The translations under genes were made by a program, and so were the position numbers. A stretch of DNA of 64,000 nt. Source: Pyrocephalus nanus. Lineage: Eukaryota > Chordata > Aves > Passeriformes > Tyrannidae. Shown here one piece after another: positions 18,629-31,600 of the stretch; within the stretch, counting starts at the first letter, position 1; each line of letters starts with the position of its first letter. Under the pieces are notes generated by a model that was not told the DNA's origin, searched no databases, and worked only from the letters and a program-made list of their open reading frames with translations. The stretch spans positions 13,150,556 to 13,214,555 of the forward strand of contig CM076261.1 in assembly GCA_038380795.1 (NCBI GenBank). The letters are read 5' to 3'.

Positions 18629-18680
18629 ATATATATATACTTTGTTTTAATTTTATTATTATTATATGTGTATACATATC
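18629..18680. repeat. TA/TTA-rich simple repeat
   Basis: A short TATATATATA run is followed by a (TTA)n stretch and TGTGTATACATA. Low-complexity sequence without a visible role. Confidence 0.8.
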
Positions 18681-21600
18681 TGTATAAGTAACACAAGGAA
18701 AGTATTTCCACCAAGTCTCTCTCCACCTTATTTTATCTCTAATTTTGCCAAGACTGCCTATAGGAGTTAGTTTTCTGATATCAGGCATTATCTGAGGATT
18801 TTTTTTTTCAAATGTAGGCACTTTTAAGGAATGTTATTAATCTGAAGTATTCATAAGTATGAAAATATGGAAAGCTTTCTGCTATTATCAGTGAGTCACT
18901 CTTAATTGGGTTTTCAAAGTGTAAATGGCAAAAATTTATATTTTTGCAAACCCTGGCAATGCATTTTTCTGGTTTCATATAGGAAAACTTTATTAATAGC
19001 ACCCTAAAGATACGAGATACATGACACACGCTGGGCTAAAAATATTTTTATTCAGTACTGAATTCTTTACCATCTTAGTTCACACATTCATCTTTAACTA
19101 GTAGCAAATTTCACGCAAAATATGCATATTTGTATGTAACAGTGATAAAGTTATAAGATGTTTTACTTTTCATTTTTTCATAGAAAAGTCACTCTGTTTA
19201 CAGATAGTATTTAAATGTTCCAAACCTCTATATTTAGTGAAGAAAAATACATGTTTTTTTTTAATGAATAATGTAATGGTGGCCATGAGGAGAGCTAACA
19301 CCATTTTGTTGGGCGATGTTTCTATTCTTCACTTTATAGAACAGAAATCTGTGTTTCCTTGCCTAAGTATATTTTTGAAGGCTTCTTTTTGTTTGGTTGA
19401 GGTTTGTTTTTGATTTATGGAGGATTTTTTTGTTGGTTTTGGGTTTCTTAGGGATTTAAATGCTACATATTGAATGTAGGCCAATGCAAAAGGGCCACTT
19501 AGCTATATATACTTTCCCGTTGCTAATGTCAGGAACAGAGGAAAGAGTATTCTAGTATCTGTCTATGTAGATGTATATTTATCTCTAAGGGAGACATTTG
19601 TCATAAAAACATGCCTTGAAACTATCTCTTAGTTTGCACTAATTAGGTCTACAATTTCCAAGTTCACTAAGAATCCACTTGAGCTATGGAAGCCTTTCAG
19701 TAAGCAGCATGTAGATTCTCTGTTATTAGTGCTAGATAATCATTTGTCCAATATGAACCACAAATCACTTCTTAGATCTCAATCTTTTAATTCTCTCAAG
19801 TCAGGGATCTATTACTGACTCACACTTTGATGGAAGGATCACCATGGGTTCATGTCACCTTGCTATATATGGATTAAGCAGCATTTAGCTGGTGAAGCTT
19901 CAAAGCGAGAGGTTTGGTCCTAGACTGTGCCTCCCTAGATTTCTCTTTTATCTCCAAGCCACCCCTTTAGCTGTCTGAAAGTTGTATCAGCACGTAGACA
20001 TCTCTCAGTGAAATGACAAGCTGTTGTCTAGCATTTCTCCATAAATGTATGCAAAGAAATGAAGAACAGCATATTCTTCTGTTTCCTTATTTTGCTCTAT
20101 TCAAAACTTCATGTTTCATCAGGATCTGTCAAAAGTGATGACAGAAACCTGATTAATGGTAGGCAGCAGCCGTGACACCATTCAAGTGATGATGCTGTTT
20201 GTGCACAGATGTCAGCAGAGATGGACTGGTGTAGGAGAGGGTGCGCTCAGCTCTCCATAAGGGCAGCAGCAGCTGCCGTGTGTGCACTCCCAGCACAACA
20301 GGGAGTATTGCTGGGAACTGTTATTAGCATACAGCTCATCTTCCTCACTGCAAGCATGAGCTTAAAACTGCAATCTAGCCCCAAATTACTGCTTCATAGG
20401 TTGTACACTCCAAAATTAAATGATCCTGCTCTGCTTCAGCAACAGCATATTTCTGCTTGAAGGCCAGCTGCAGCCTCACTGCTGTGTGTTTACAGGCACC
20501 AACTAGCTAACACGTGGTTTACAGTGCATGCCAACTAATGAAAAAGGGGTATAATTAAAGATTTTTAATTTTGTTATTGTTGTTCTGTTTTTAAAGGAAA
20601 TGTTACAAAAGTTGAAGGATGTAGGGCATCCTCTGGGCAACCTGAGCCACTGTACTTTTGACTGTCAATTGCTTTTCTTTGCCCTGAGGACTGAAGTGCA
20701 GCAGAAGCACAATTTGGGAAAATGAGAAACTCTCTGAGATATGCAACTGATAGAAGCATGTTTAAGCAGCCACACCAGAAGATACTCAGAAACAGAGGAA
20801 TCATTAACAACTTCTATTTGGTCACTAGTTTTATTATCACAACTGAATGTCTTCAGTGAGAACGGAAAAAAACCCAAACAAACAACCCCTAAAAAGCTGG
20901 TCATTATCCCTTGAAAACATTTTTTCAGATCTTGTATATTAAGCCAGCAATTATCTTTAATTTATCATGCAACTTTTCAAAATAGTTCTCCAAATTACCT
21001 GATGCCTACCCTATGAACTTTATAATCCATGAAGGCCTTTTCTTTTACACCCAGCCATCACTGATGCAAGTAGCAAAATCTGGGACACCTTGTAAAGAGC
21101 AGACTAGAATTTACTCATGGTCCATAGGCAGTGAAAAGGAAAATTGATTTCCTGCACTGAGGAATATTAAGGGAAAATTTAATGAAGTAAATTACTTCAC
21201 TGGTATAGTAACTGTCTGAAGACAAAGTACTAAAAAAAACAATGCATGACTTGTAACACTGATTAAAAAAAAAAAAAAAAAGGATAGAACCACCTTTTAG
21301 CTCCTCAAAGACTGTAGATTTTTTAAGAAACATCTTTTTTACCACAAAATGGATTAGGGCTCAGGGTTTTCAATAGAAACTAAGAGACCTAGATATCCCA
21401 GTCCTGTTAAAAATAAGGAAACTGGACAGTGTTGCAGTGTTGTGACATCCACATCTCTTCTAGAAACTACAAATGAAAGAAAGTCTAGAAAATCTTCCAG
21501 CTCATATTTGCATTGAAGAAAAGAATGTACTGTCTAGCATTTATGGTTTTATTTAGCCTATTTCAACTGTTTCTAATGATTTCTTATGTGTGACTTCTCT

Positions 21601-24429
21601 AAATATTCTGAACTTTTTTTTTTTGTACCTCATATATTTTTGACTAAAGATAAATCTTGTTTCTCTACATTCAGTTTTACGTGCTTACATTTTTATTCCT
21701 GACAGACAAGAGACTATTTATACCCCTCTGATTCTAACACCCTCTGTATATTTATCATTGGGTAGCATGTTGTTTGTCTCAAACCTTCTTCCCCTGTGCA
21801 ATTTCTATACATATTCATTTTTATTCATTTTCTTAAAACATCAGTTTCTACAAGCTTTTCCTTTTCTAAAGAAATTCAGGATTTATCGATGCAATTTTCA
21901 AGCTGTAGTACGTAAAATGCAAGCCTATTGACATCATTGCAAATTGCACACCAGCCTAAAGTGTATATTGGTTATTTTTCAAAAAGAACTCAGTTCTTTA
22001 CTCTTGAGAATTTAGTTTTCCTCTGAGACATTTTGCTGGCCTTTCAGAAAAATAGAACTGTCAAATCCTGGTGTCAAAATACTAGAACTCAGAATAGAGG
22101 GAGAAAAATATCCCTTAATATGACTCAGTCCCAAAATATTTCTGGTTTATGTTTTATTCAGATCAAGTCAGAGATGATTTAAGCAATATTTTACAACTAA
22201 TTTTAAAAGTGTTTTCCAGATCTGAGGCTTTATATGATAGCCATTCATGCTGAAATTGTTTGACAATTACCAACTTCAAAAAGCAGAGCTAAATAGGGTG
22301 GCACTGAGATAACCCCAGCTATTCTGCTGCTTCTAAGATAAAATGATATATTACAATAAAATATACAGCTACATTTACAATTCTTTCTGAGAAAATGAGC
22401 AGTAATTCACTACTAAAGAAATTCCACTGACTTTATAATCCATTAAGACTTGAATGCTCTCTGAAAGAATGCCACTAGGAATCCAAGAAGATCCTGTTAC
22501 TTAAATATTTCATCCCAAGTTATTTGTTATGGATGTGACAGTTTTCATAGTTAGCACAGCAAGCTATCTCATCCAGCAGCACTAAAATGTCCTGTTCTAC
22601 AAGAGACCCTGTCTTCAAGTGCGAAGGATGTTGAAGTAAAACTTGCAGGAGTGAGGGTGCACACACATGTAGTCACAGGTGCTTTTTAGTAGCATCCCTC
22701 TGCTTGTGCTCCAGCCTGAAGTCTGGCTTTTCATTAAACCTCCTGTCTTTAGTTCTCACTTTTTTAAGGAATTATTTTCATAGTCCCCTTTGCTTTAGGT
22801 TGGCTGAGAAGAGTCGAACACAGCTGTCAGCTGAGACATGTATTTGACTGGGAGCAAGTACAGGAGGCGATGCCAGAGAGCCAGTCACCACACCCTGGCT
22901 ACAGTCTCAGGCCTAGACCTGTGCTTTAAGAAAGCCTAGGGGCTCAGCTTAGTATTTGGTCAATTTAGGAAATAGTTGCATCTCCTAGGCTTTCAACAGC
23001 ATTACATAATTATCTTGGTATTTGAGAGAATAGCGAAACTTCCTCTTTAGATGAACCATCTCACACTAGGCAAAGCTTTAAATAGATTACCAGGTTTAGA
23101 TAGGATGTTAACGAAGATGTTGATCAGGTATAATAAATCCTGCCTTTGTATCTTTCCATGACACAAATAAAGCTAGTGTTTTTTCTCTCTCTGTTACTCT
23201 TTGTTTAATCTGAGATGTTAACATTGCAAATTTTTGACTTTGAAAGATTCTAAACAGTTTTGAAGTTTCAGGCTATGGTTGTAAAATAGAGTTTTCTGAA
23301 GCTGACGTTCATTCTTTTGATAACAGATGAGTCAGAGAAGAACGTAGACATGGGCTTCTTGCCTGTAATCTTATATTAATAGAACTTCCTTTTTTGAGAA
23401 AATTGTTCATAACTTCAAAAAGGGATACTGGCCAGGCTGAAGTAAACACTCTCAAGTGCCCGGATATGACTAGTTTTGGAAATAAAAGGTATTGATATTA
23501 GAGATAGTTGAGCTCAGCAGTGTATCACAACAGCTACAATGAACAGCATAGTATTTCAGGATGCGCTTTAGTGCTTATTCCTGGCAAATGACATGGAAAA
23601 AATTCTTGAAAAATGTAGAAAGATACAACAATGTCCTGTGGATTGACAGACATAATATGTTATACAGACATTTGTTATATGATTATAACTTCTAGTTTGG
23701 CTACAATATTATGACAAATAAAGTGAAAATAAGGCATATTCTTAGGAATTATGAGCTATCTAATTACGACTAAAACAGATAGAAAATGTCTATGCTTAAA
23801 TTGCTACTTTATTTGCCTGCAGATGAGAAGATCAAATTTTTAGAGAAAATCTGACTCTTGGCTGGGATAGAGACCTTCAGTGAAGACAAAAAGTACAACA
23901 CTCTCATAGATTTATATTTTGCCAAAGCACTAAGGTAGATTCATAATTGCGTGGAGGAGTTTATCCCCATGCATAACTGAAATTACTGGAACTATGACTT
24001 GAAACATTGGAAGGGTTGGCCATTAAACCTAAGAAAGAGGAAAATGAGATAAATATATGTTCAATCATACTCATTATTTTACACTTTGTTATATTATCAG
24101 TTTAATATTATATATTTAAAAAAAACCCCTATATCCCAGTATTTGTTCTTTTTTTTCTATTTTTTTTAAATAGAAATTATTACTCTACGGCATATCATGT
24201 GATTTTACGGCTTGTAAAATCTCTGTTGGAAATCCTAAACATATAGGAAGGTCCTAAATAGAAAATTCTAATGACTATACTGAACTACAGTTATATTACT
24301 GAAACAGGAAAAAGTTCCCATTGATTTTCAAATTGAACTTTTCAAGTCAAAGAGAAGGTGACATAAAAACAGTGGTAGTAAGGAAACTGGTTATATGCCT
24401 TTCAGTGGAGACTTATTACCTGTATTCAA

Positions 24430-24486
24430 TTATGTAATATGTAATATTGTATGTATTGTATGTAATATATGTAATATGTAATAATT
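24430..24486. repeat. Degenerate ATGTAATAT tandem repeat
   Basis: Irregular copies of TATGTAAT and GTATGTATT follow one another. Short AT-rich microsatellite-like sequence. Confidence 0.8.
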
Positions 24487-25560
24487 CTCATACATATTTA
24501 GTGAAAAAACATTAAAATTTGGGAACAGGAATAGCCAGGAAAACAGGAACACAGTTATCTTCGTTATCTTACAGATTATGTAATTCAGTTGTTATACTGA
24601 AGTGCTGCATGTCCCACATACATGCAACAGTGTGCCATCAAACTTTGGAATTCCTGTGGAATATGATTAACAACATAAAATAGAATAATTTTTCTTTTAC
24701 ATGGACATGTCCATAATTGAAAGTCAAACTCTAAGGATAAATGCCACAAAGATGCTTGGCTCAAAGTTCATGAAGTTTTATATAACGCAAAACTATTTTA
24801 TAAACAACTGCTGAGTCACCAAAAATTATGTAAATTATATACAGTACAAATTTATAAGATCAAACATCCCATCTCTTGGCTATTACGGGATTGTTCTGTA
24901 CACTCTCTAGTACAGTCCACTTTGTTATCATCAAAACGAGCAGTTAATGTAATCTGAATCCCCTGACAACAGATTTTGCATTTAAGTTGATATAGCTGTC
25001 ATGCCTAAATATTTTGCTACTTTAGGTCAACTCCAAAATGACTAGTGTCCTCCTTTCTGCCTCCCCCAATTTAATACAGCTTAAATTGGCATTTCCATGG
25101 GATAGCACATATCCTTTCTGAGGATCCTGAGATTTGACAGCAACTGCACCAAAAATACTCTACATAATATGCTACACCAAAATCAATCCATGTTGTTATT
25201 TTAGTCATATTTAATGCCCTTTAAATATGCCTTGTGAAAAAAACAAACATGAATAAGCATCTAAGAACACTTATGGATTGAAATAAACCTGATTCTCAAT
25301 GTAAATTTTCTTTTTTTTCTTTTCTTTTCCTTCTGGGGTTTTAACAGCTCTGAACCTTCTGATAAACTGAATTTACAAGTTTTCTTTCTTTCTCTACAGG
25401 CTTCTCTTCATTGTTTCTCAGGGGCAAGACCCTCATTCCTCCAACCAAGGACTGGCTTCTTTATTTTAGATATTCCTGCTATTAATGATAGCAGATGTGG
25501 ACAACTGGGAAAATCAATGCTAACTTCTTGTTTCTTTCTTTGTATCTCAGTCCATTGGTC

Positions 25561-25677
25561 ATTTGCATACATTGTCGTGTAGTTTGGTTACAACAAAGAC
25601 TGTACTAAATGGTACATTGCAGCAGATTTGCATGAATAACAATAACAAGCAGTGAAGGCTCACAAATGGCTTTGTTT
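25561..25677. promoter_or_regulatory. POU/SOX motif cluster, candidate enhancer
   Basis: Two perfect octamers ATTTGCAT (25561-25568 and 25626-25633) lie among five SOX-like sites: CATTGT at 25570, AACAAAG at 25592, AACAAT at 25638, AACAAG at 25644 and CTTTGTT at 25670. The first octamer and SOX site are one base apart. This density in 117 bp is unusual, but motif content alone does not prove an enhancer. Confidence 0.35.
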
Positions 25678-28600
25678 GCTAATTTGTAACGTGGAGGTCA
25701 GATATAATGGAATCTGACCTCTGAGGGTAAGAGGAATTGCCCATATGCTGTTCCCAGATCCAGAAACAAAAGCTCTACACATAAAGTGAAACTATTGTTA
25801 AACCGCTGTTACATGGAGAACACTTGATTCTTTATTTCTTTGTTTGTTCTGTAAGCCATTTTCTCAAAACTTGGTTACATTGGTGCAAACTGCAACCAAG
25901 ATCTGCTCCAACTTCAAAACTCTGTCTTGGCCAAGATTTAAAAAAAAAAAAAAAACAAACTAATAATAATAATAAAAAAATCGAATTGTTGTAGGAAATT
26001 CCAATTACATTTTCAGAAGGTAAAGTAGTCAAGAATGCAAAACGTCATTTATCCAAGATAATATTAAAATTATAATGTATTAATCTATTGTTTGTTTTCT
26101 TCAAGGAATATTGTTAAGCATTGTTTCACTAGGTTAGTGTATTTTAGTGGTATAATTTAAACATTGAAGTAAAGGTAAGACTGCCTTTTAAAAGAAGTAA
26201 CAATTGTTTACAGTACAGCTGCACAGGATTATCCAGTTTCTACAGACAAGCTTTGATAAAATATTTTTTTAGTTTGAATTGGTATTAACTGGAATCCTAA
26301 AACTCAAAGCATAGCCAGCTAGTTGCAGTTTATAGAACTGAATATTTGAACATCAGAGAATGTTACAGTCAGAGACATAACTATAATTATCAAACTGTAT
26401 CAAAATACTGAGGAACAGAAAAAAATTTCAAGTTTTACAAAGCTAACTTTAAGCTAATTAACATCCAAGTTGACTGATAGTCATTTACAGGACAAATTTA
26501 AAAATATTCAGATTTTCTAATATTTGTGAATTTGACAAAGTACATAAGTTATAGTTCTTGATTTGCTGATGAAAAAAAAAGGTTGTTTCATTTTCATACA
26601 TTACCTTGAATGTATCGTGAAACAGCTGGGTTTTTTTTTATATTTTTCTTAGAAAATTATTACAGTTTCAGGCACCTAAAAATTTTGCAAATTTTCTGAT
26701 TTTTAGGTAGGAATCCCTGGTTATAAAAAAAATGAAGTTTGAATATCAAAGCTTGTAAAATTGCATACTTAAATTTTAACATGATTTAGTCTCTATTTTT
26801 TCTGTATAAGTAAGAGTACTGTTTGCTTAATATCTGTATTATTACATAGATTAGGTTTTTGATTTAATATAATAAATCAGATGTCTCTGTTTCATATGGA
26901 TAGTGCTGGATTGTGTTTTGTACATTACTAGAACAGAGATTTTCCCATGGTCTTTCACTTAGCTTTTCCTAGGGCATATGGATTTCCTTTCCTTATATTT
27001 TCCACAGAGAATATAAATCAGACAAACAGAGAGAGAGAGAAAACTTGTCAAGTCTGTCCAGCATTAGGATCCCTCTATATGAAAACTGTTTTTTTCCAAG
27101 AAGCTTTTAAGTTTATTTTGAATTTATGGAGGAAAACAACAGGAAAATTTACCTCAGTCTAATGTTCTAAATATGATTGGGCAAATTTTTACTAATGGCA
27201 GCCTATTTGATACTGACATTAAATAAGTGTGTAATAATGGAAATAGTGCCTGGACCACAGACTGATTCTCTTGACGAAGGTCCCCAGCAGATACTCAAGC
27301 ACTTGCATAATGGAGGGATGTGACATGTGGGATGAATTTTCTGCCATTTCTAATTAAGTTGCACTACTGTGCTGAGAGGCAGGTGAGGGATATGAGTTAT
27401 TTTATACATGTAGAATGGAAAACAAGCTGGCTAAAGGCAAAGGCCATCTCATGCGCTTTTCTGTTGCTCTTTTGCACCTCATCTAAGGCAACATTTTTAC
27501 GAGTACCTTCAAACAAGAGTGAGTCTGAGTGGTGATCCTGGCTTTCCCTGCATCTGAATTTCAGGTGTTAAGCATCTGCAAATCCTTCCTCTTTTCTTTA
27601 CCTGAGGTTGGAGATGCTCATGGATGCCTCAAGATCTAGTCACTAGTACTATCCAAATTCGAGGGTGTTCATGCCCAAAATGAGGAGTCCCTTATCAAGT
27701 ACTGTGCACTCATTATTTGTGTAAGACCTGCAGAGCTGACACCAGCAATGGCTGTGGTCCTCAAGTTTCAGTCATATCGCTGAAATGTCCACCCACGTGC
27801 CTTGCAGCACGTCCCTGATCCCTCGCACTAATGTTCCTCCTGACTTTGCTTTTTACACGGATTTTCTCCAGTTGCCATTCTCACAGTTCTTAATGCAATA
27901 TGACCATCTCTGAAATGAAAAACTCTGCTCTGCTCTGTGGTGACCAATGTCATGCAATGAGAAAATACTGTGACAAGCATCCCAGAGACTTAACAAAGCA
28001 ACTCACTCTCTAGCAGTGTCATCTAACAGGAAGTGATTTCTGCCAGAAAGCAGACTGAGGATGTTGGTTTATCCTCTCTTTATTATTAGCTTGACAGCAG
28101 GTGGAAGAGAGAATATTTAGGATTGAACAACAGCTATGATTTTGAACATAGTCAGGGAACAATGCACTTAATTCTTAATATTAACACTTTTGTAATGAAA
28201 TCAGCATCCTTTTCAAACAGATAGTGAAAATGCACAAACTTTGCAAAAAGGTTCCTGGCTACAAAATTTGGCAATAATACTTCACAATTTTGCAGAATCA
28301 CTTTTCTTTTGCTGTACATTTCTTCAAGATGGATGGTATAAATAAATTTGGAATATAAAGTAGACTTCCTGTAAGGTTTAAGAACTGCTTCCTCCTGTAG
28401 CTGCCAACCACTTAATTTCTTTGTCTGCAAAAGACCTAACTGCAACTCTTGAAAGAATATGTTGTGAAAGAAGCAGATTTAGCTATTTAGAAATGAAAGA
28501 CCTTAATATCTTGTATCGATATTTGATTCTGTTCTTCTAGACAGTTTAAAAAATACAAACCTGATGCCTACACTGTGAAACTTTCCCCACAGTTTTATAA

Positions 28601-31600
28601 GAACTGACAAGGTCGTAGCCTGAGGTAATATGGTTGCCAGATGTCACACCATTAGTTACAGTCTTAGAATAGGTGTAACTAGGGAGAAGCAAGACTTAAA
28701 ATATCTCTTCATGTAATGTTTTTCCTGCCAATGCTCTTCCATCAGTCTAAGTGCTATTTCTTATTTCATAGTGTTAGGTGGATCTCAATATTTTTATGTA
28801 ACAGAAAATAAGTATTTAACTCAATTTATAGTAAAGTGAAGAAAACCTGTACCTATTTATCCTGTACAAACTGTGCTTTTAACTATCAAGCTTTTCATTT
28901 TCTCAAGAAAAAAGCCTTTGATCACATCAGATCCTGCCAATTATTTCTTTGAACAGAATATTTGTGTAGTCACTTTCAGATATATTTGTTACCTATTTCA
29001 CTTTAATATATTGCATTCAATAAAAAGCATAGGTTTTTTTCAAGCAGGGGCAATATCTTTTTGAGAGCACCTCTCTTACCTTTGAAAGGTGTACTTTCTA
29101 TACTGGAATGCACATATATAAATCATTGGCTTACTTCATTGGCTTTTGATTTACATTTTCTACAGGTCATTCTTCACTGAATGAAAGTTATATATCTTTA
29201 GTAGAAAGCTTGATAATGTTGAGCTGATGGTGGTTAGTTGTTCTGAAACTTTCAGAGAAACTGGAAAATTTCAAGTAATTTTCTATGCTTTTGCTTTTGC
29301 TCACCCTGTCTCTCCTGGACTAAGTATTCTTATTTCTCAGATATGGTTTAATATGGGGATCTATTTGACTTGCTGAAAGTTTTCTAGAAGTTACTTTTCA
29401 TTATAAAACAAAGTTACACTTACTAAAACAACTACATCAGGTTTTCTTCTATAAGAAATTCAGTGATGCAAAAAGAAGAAAGTAATCAGTACAGAAAAAT
29501 GAATATATGTGGAAATACATATATACATGTCTGTACCTGTATTCTGTTTGCAAAGAAATGCTGTTCAGCTAATTGTATGCACCTGCATACACAGGTGAAG
29601 GGTTAAAAAACTCTTTCACTAGTAGCCTAGCATAAAGCTACTATTTCTCTTTATTTTGCAACAGAATGGTGAAGGCCAAGGTCTGACAACATGGATAGTG
29701 CTGTTATGCCAGTAGACTTGGGAAAATATATACTCTGCCTGTTATGGAACCAATGCAGAGAAAAATGCTGGGCTGGAAAGCAAATCTGTAAATCATTATA
29801 TCCGATCACCGAAACCACATTCAACCATAGATGTTTAATACAGGAAAGTCTATAAAAACATCCATCTCTCTTCCGACATGCTCTCCAAATCATCCTTAAC
29901 CAGATGAATGAGAACTTCTAGCACCAGGAACAATAAAAGTTGTGGTGTTATTGAACAGTAAATCTGAACTTTGAAATAAGGCAATGAGCAAGACTGACTT
30001 AGTAACATTTAAAACTATTAAATATTATTGCTCTTTGATGTGTTTAAGTCTGGTAAACTATACATAACAGTATCATTCACCCATACACAGAGAACCATCG
30101 TTAAAAATTCAAATCAAAATAATGAAAGAAATACAGCAAAAAAAAAAAAAAAAAAAAGGGAAAAAAAGTCTTGTACATAGACTGACCAGTGTAATGTTTT
30201 CAGTCATGGTGAGGGAAGTAGACCATGTATGACACCCTAGTAGACTACTGCATGTAAGTAAATAGTTGTTCTATTCCTGTTTTCATATGGTGTTCATTAG
30301 AAAAACAAAAGAAGTGCCTCCAGCAGTTTTTCCTTAGAAGCAGACAATGCAGCTTTTGTCTTTTGAATCTGCATAAGAGAGTCACAGACTGGAAAAAAAT
30401 CTAAGTTTCCCCTATGAATTAATGATATCTAAAAGAAACAAGAATTAAATATGTTTTGATTATCAGATGAATGTTAAAGTGTAAGTAATGCTCTATTAAA
30501 TTTCATTATTAGAGAAAAATGACCCTTTTTAGATGCATCGCCTATTTGCTTAGGGCAGTCTTGCTAAGAAACCTAACAGTGAATTATCATATACAAGTTA
30601 AACTTTGATATGAAGTGGATCCTTAGAGAGCTGGTGAGAACTACCTGCATATAAATAGTCACAATATGGCATGAAAGAATCTAGTGACTTACAGGGTAGT
30701 GATAGGTAAAGCAGTAAAAATTGCTATAGAGAAATAAAGTCACCATAGTGACTTCTGTGCCAGTAATCTTAAAGTTTTTATGGCAAGGCATACACTTTCT
30801 ATTGAACCACTGAATAATTAGTAAATGATTGGATAGAAACTGGTAATATCAGTTAGTGTAATTGCACTGAAATGAATCCATTTTCATCAAAGATCAGCCA
30901 CTTAGCATACCTTCACCAGCAGACTGGAAAATCTGAAATCACTGAGCATTCCCAGAAGAGTCTTCCTCTGGTACGAAGTGACTAGTCAAGAGTAGTTATT
31001 TTGATGTTTATGAGTGAGGTTCCTTCTAGAATCTTTATAGAACTTTTCCTGTAGATGTTTTAGAGCTCTTACCTGGTAGGGCAGATAAATTCAAGAACCA
31101 GAATAGTAGACAGACAAAAAAATACTCTGAAAAGGTGCCTGCTGCTGAAGTCCTGCTGAACTTCAGTCAAAGCACAATGCCTTCCACTTGTCCCTCTGGT
31201 TGTCTTACCTATTCATGTTGCAGTTTCAGTAAGGGATTTCATGCACTGTGGGTGTGGTTTTAGCTTACATTCATCTGGTGTTACTGCGGGCTGCTGATAT
31301 GTGGATGTTTCAGCTGATATGTGGATGACCCTACTCTTTCCCTTTCCCTCCCAACTTAGCATGGGATCTAGCAAATACACATCATTGTGAATTGGATCAG
31401 ATTGCTGAACTGTCAGACAACTAACCCAGCTCCTTCCCTTACAGACCCTGAGTATGAATAAGGGATTGAGTCAATTCTTCTCTGCAGCAGCACAATCTGT
31501 GGGTTCAGTTCAAGGGAAGCATCAGGGACACACTGCTGGGAGTGGAGAATGAAGAAATGTTTGCAGATTTGACTGGTTGAAATGTTTATGACACATCCAA

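Noticed and set aside
25830..25956. Sequence ending in a 16-base A run, considered as a processed pseudogene
   Set aside because: I could not recognise any coding sequence upstream of the A run. The same applies to the A runs at 21265, 30138 and 31822.
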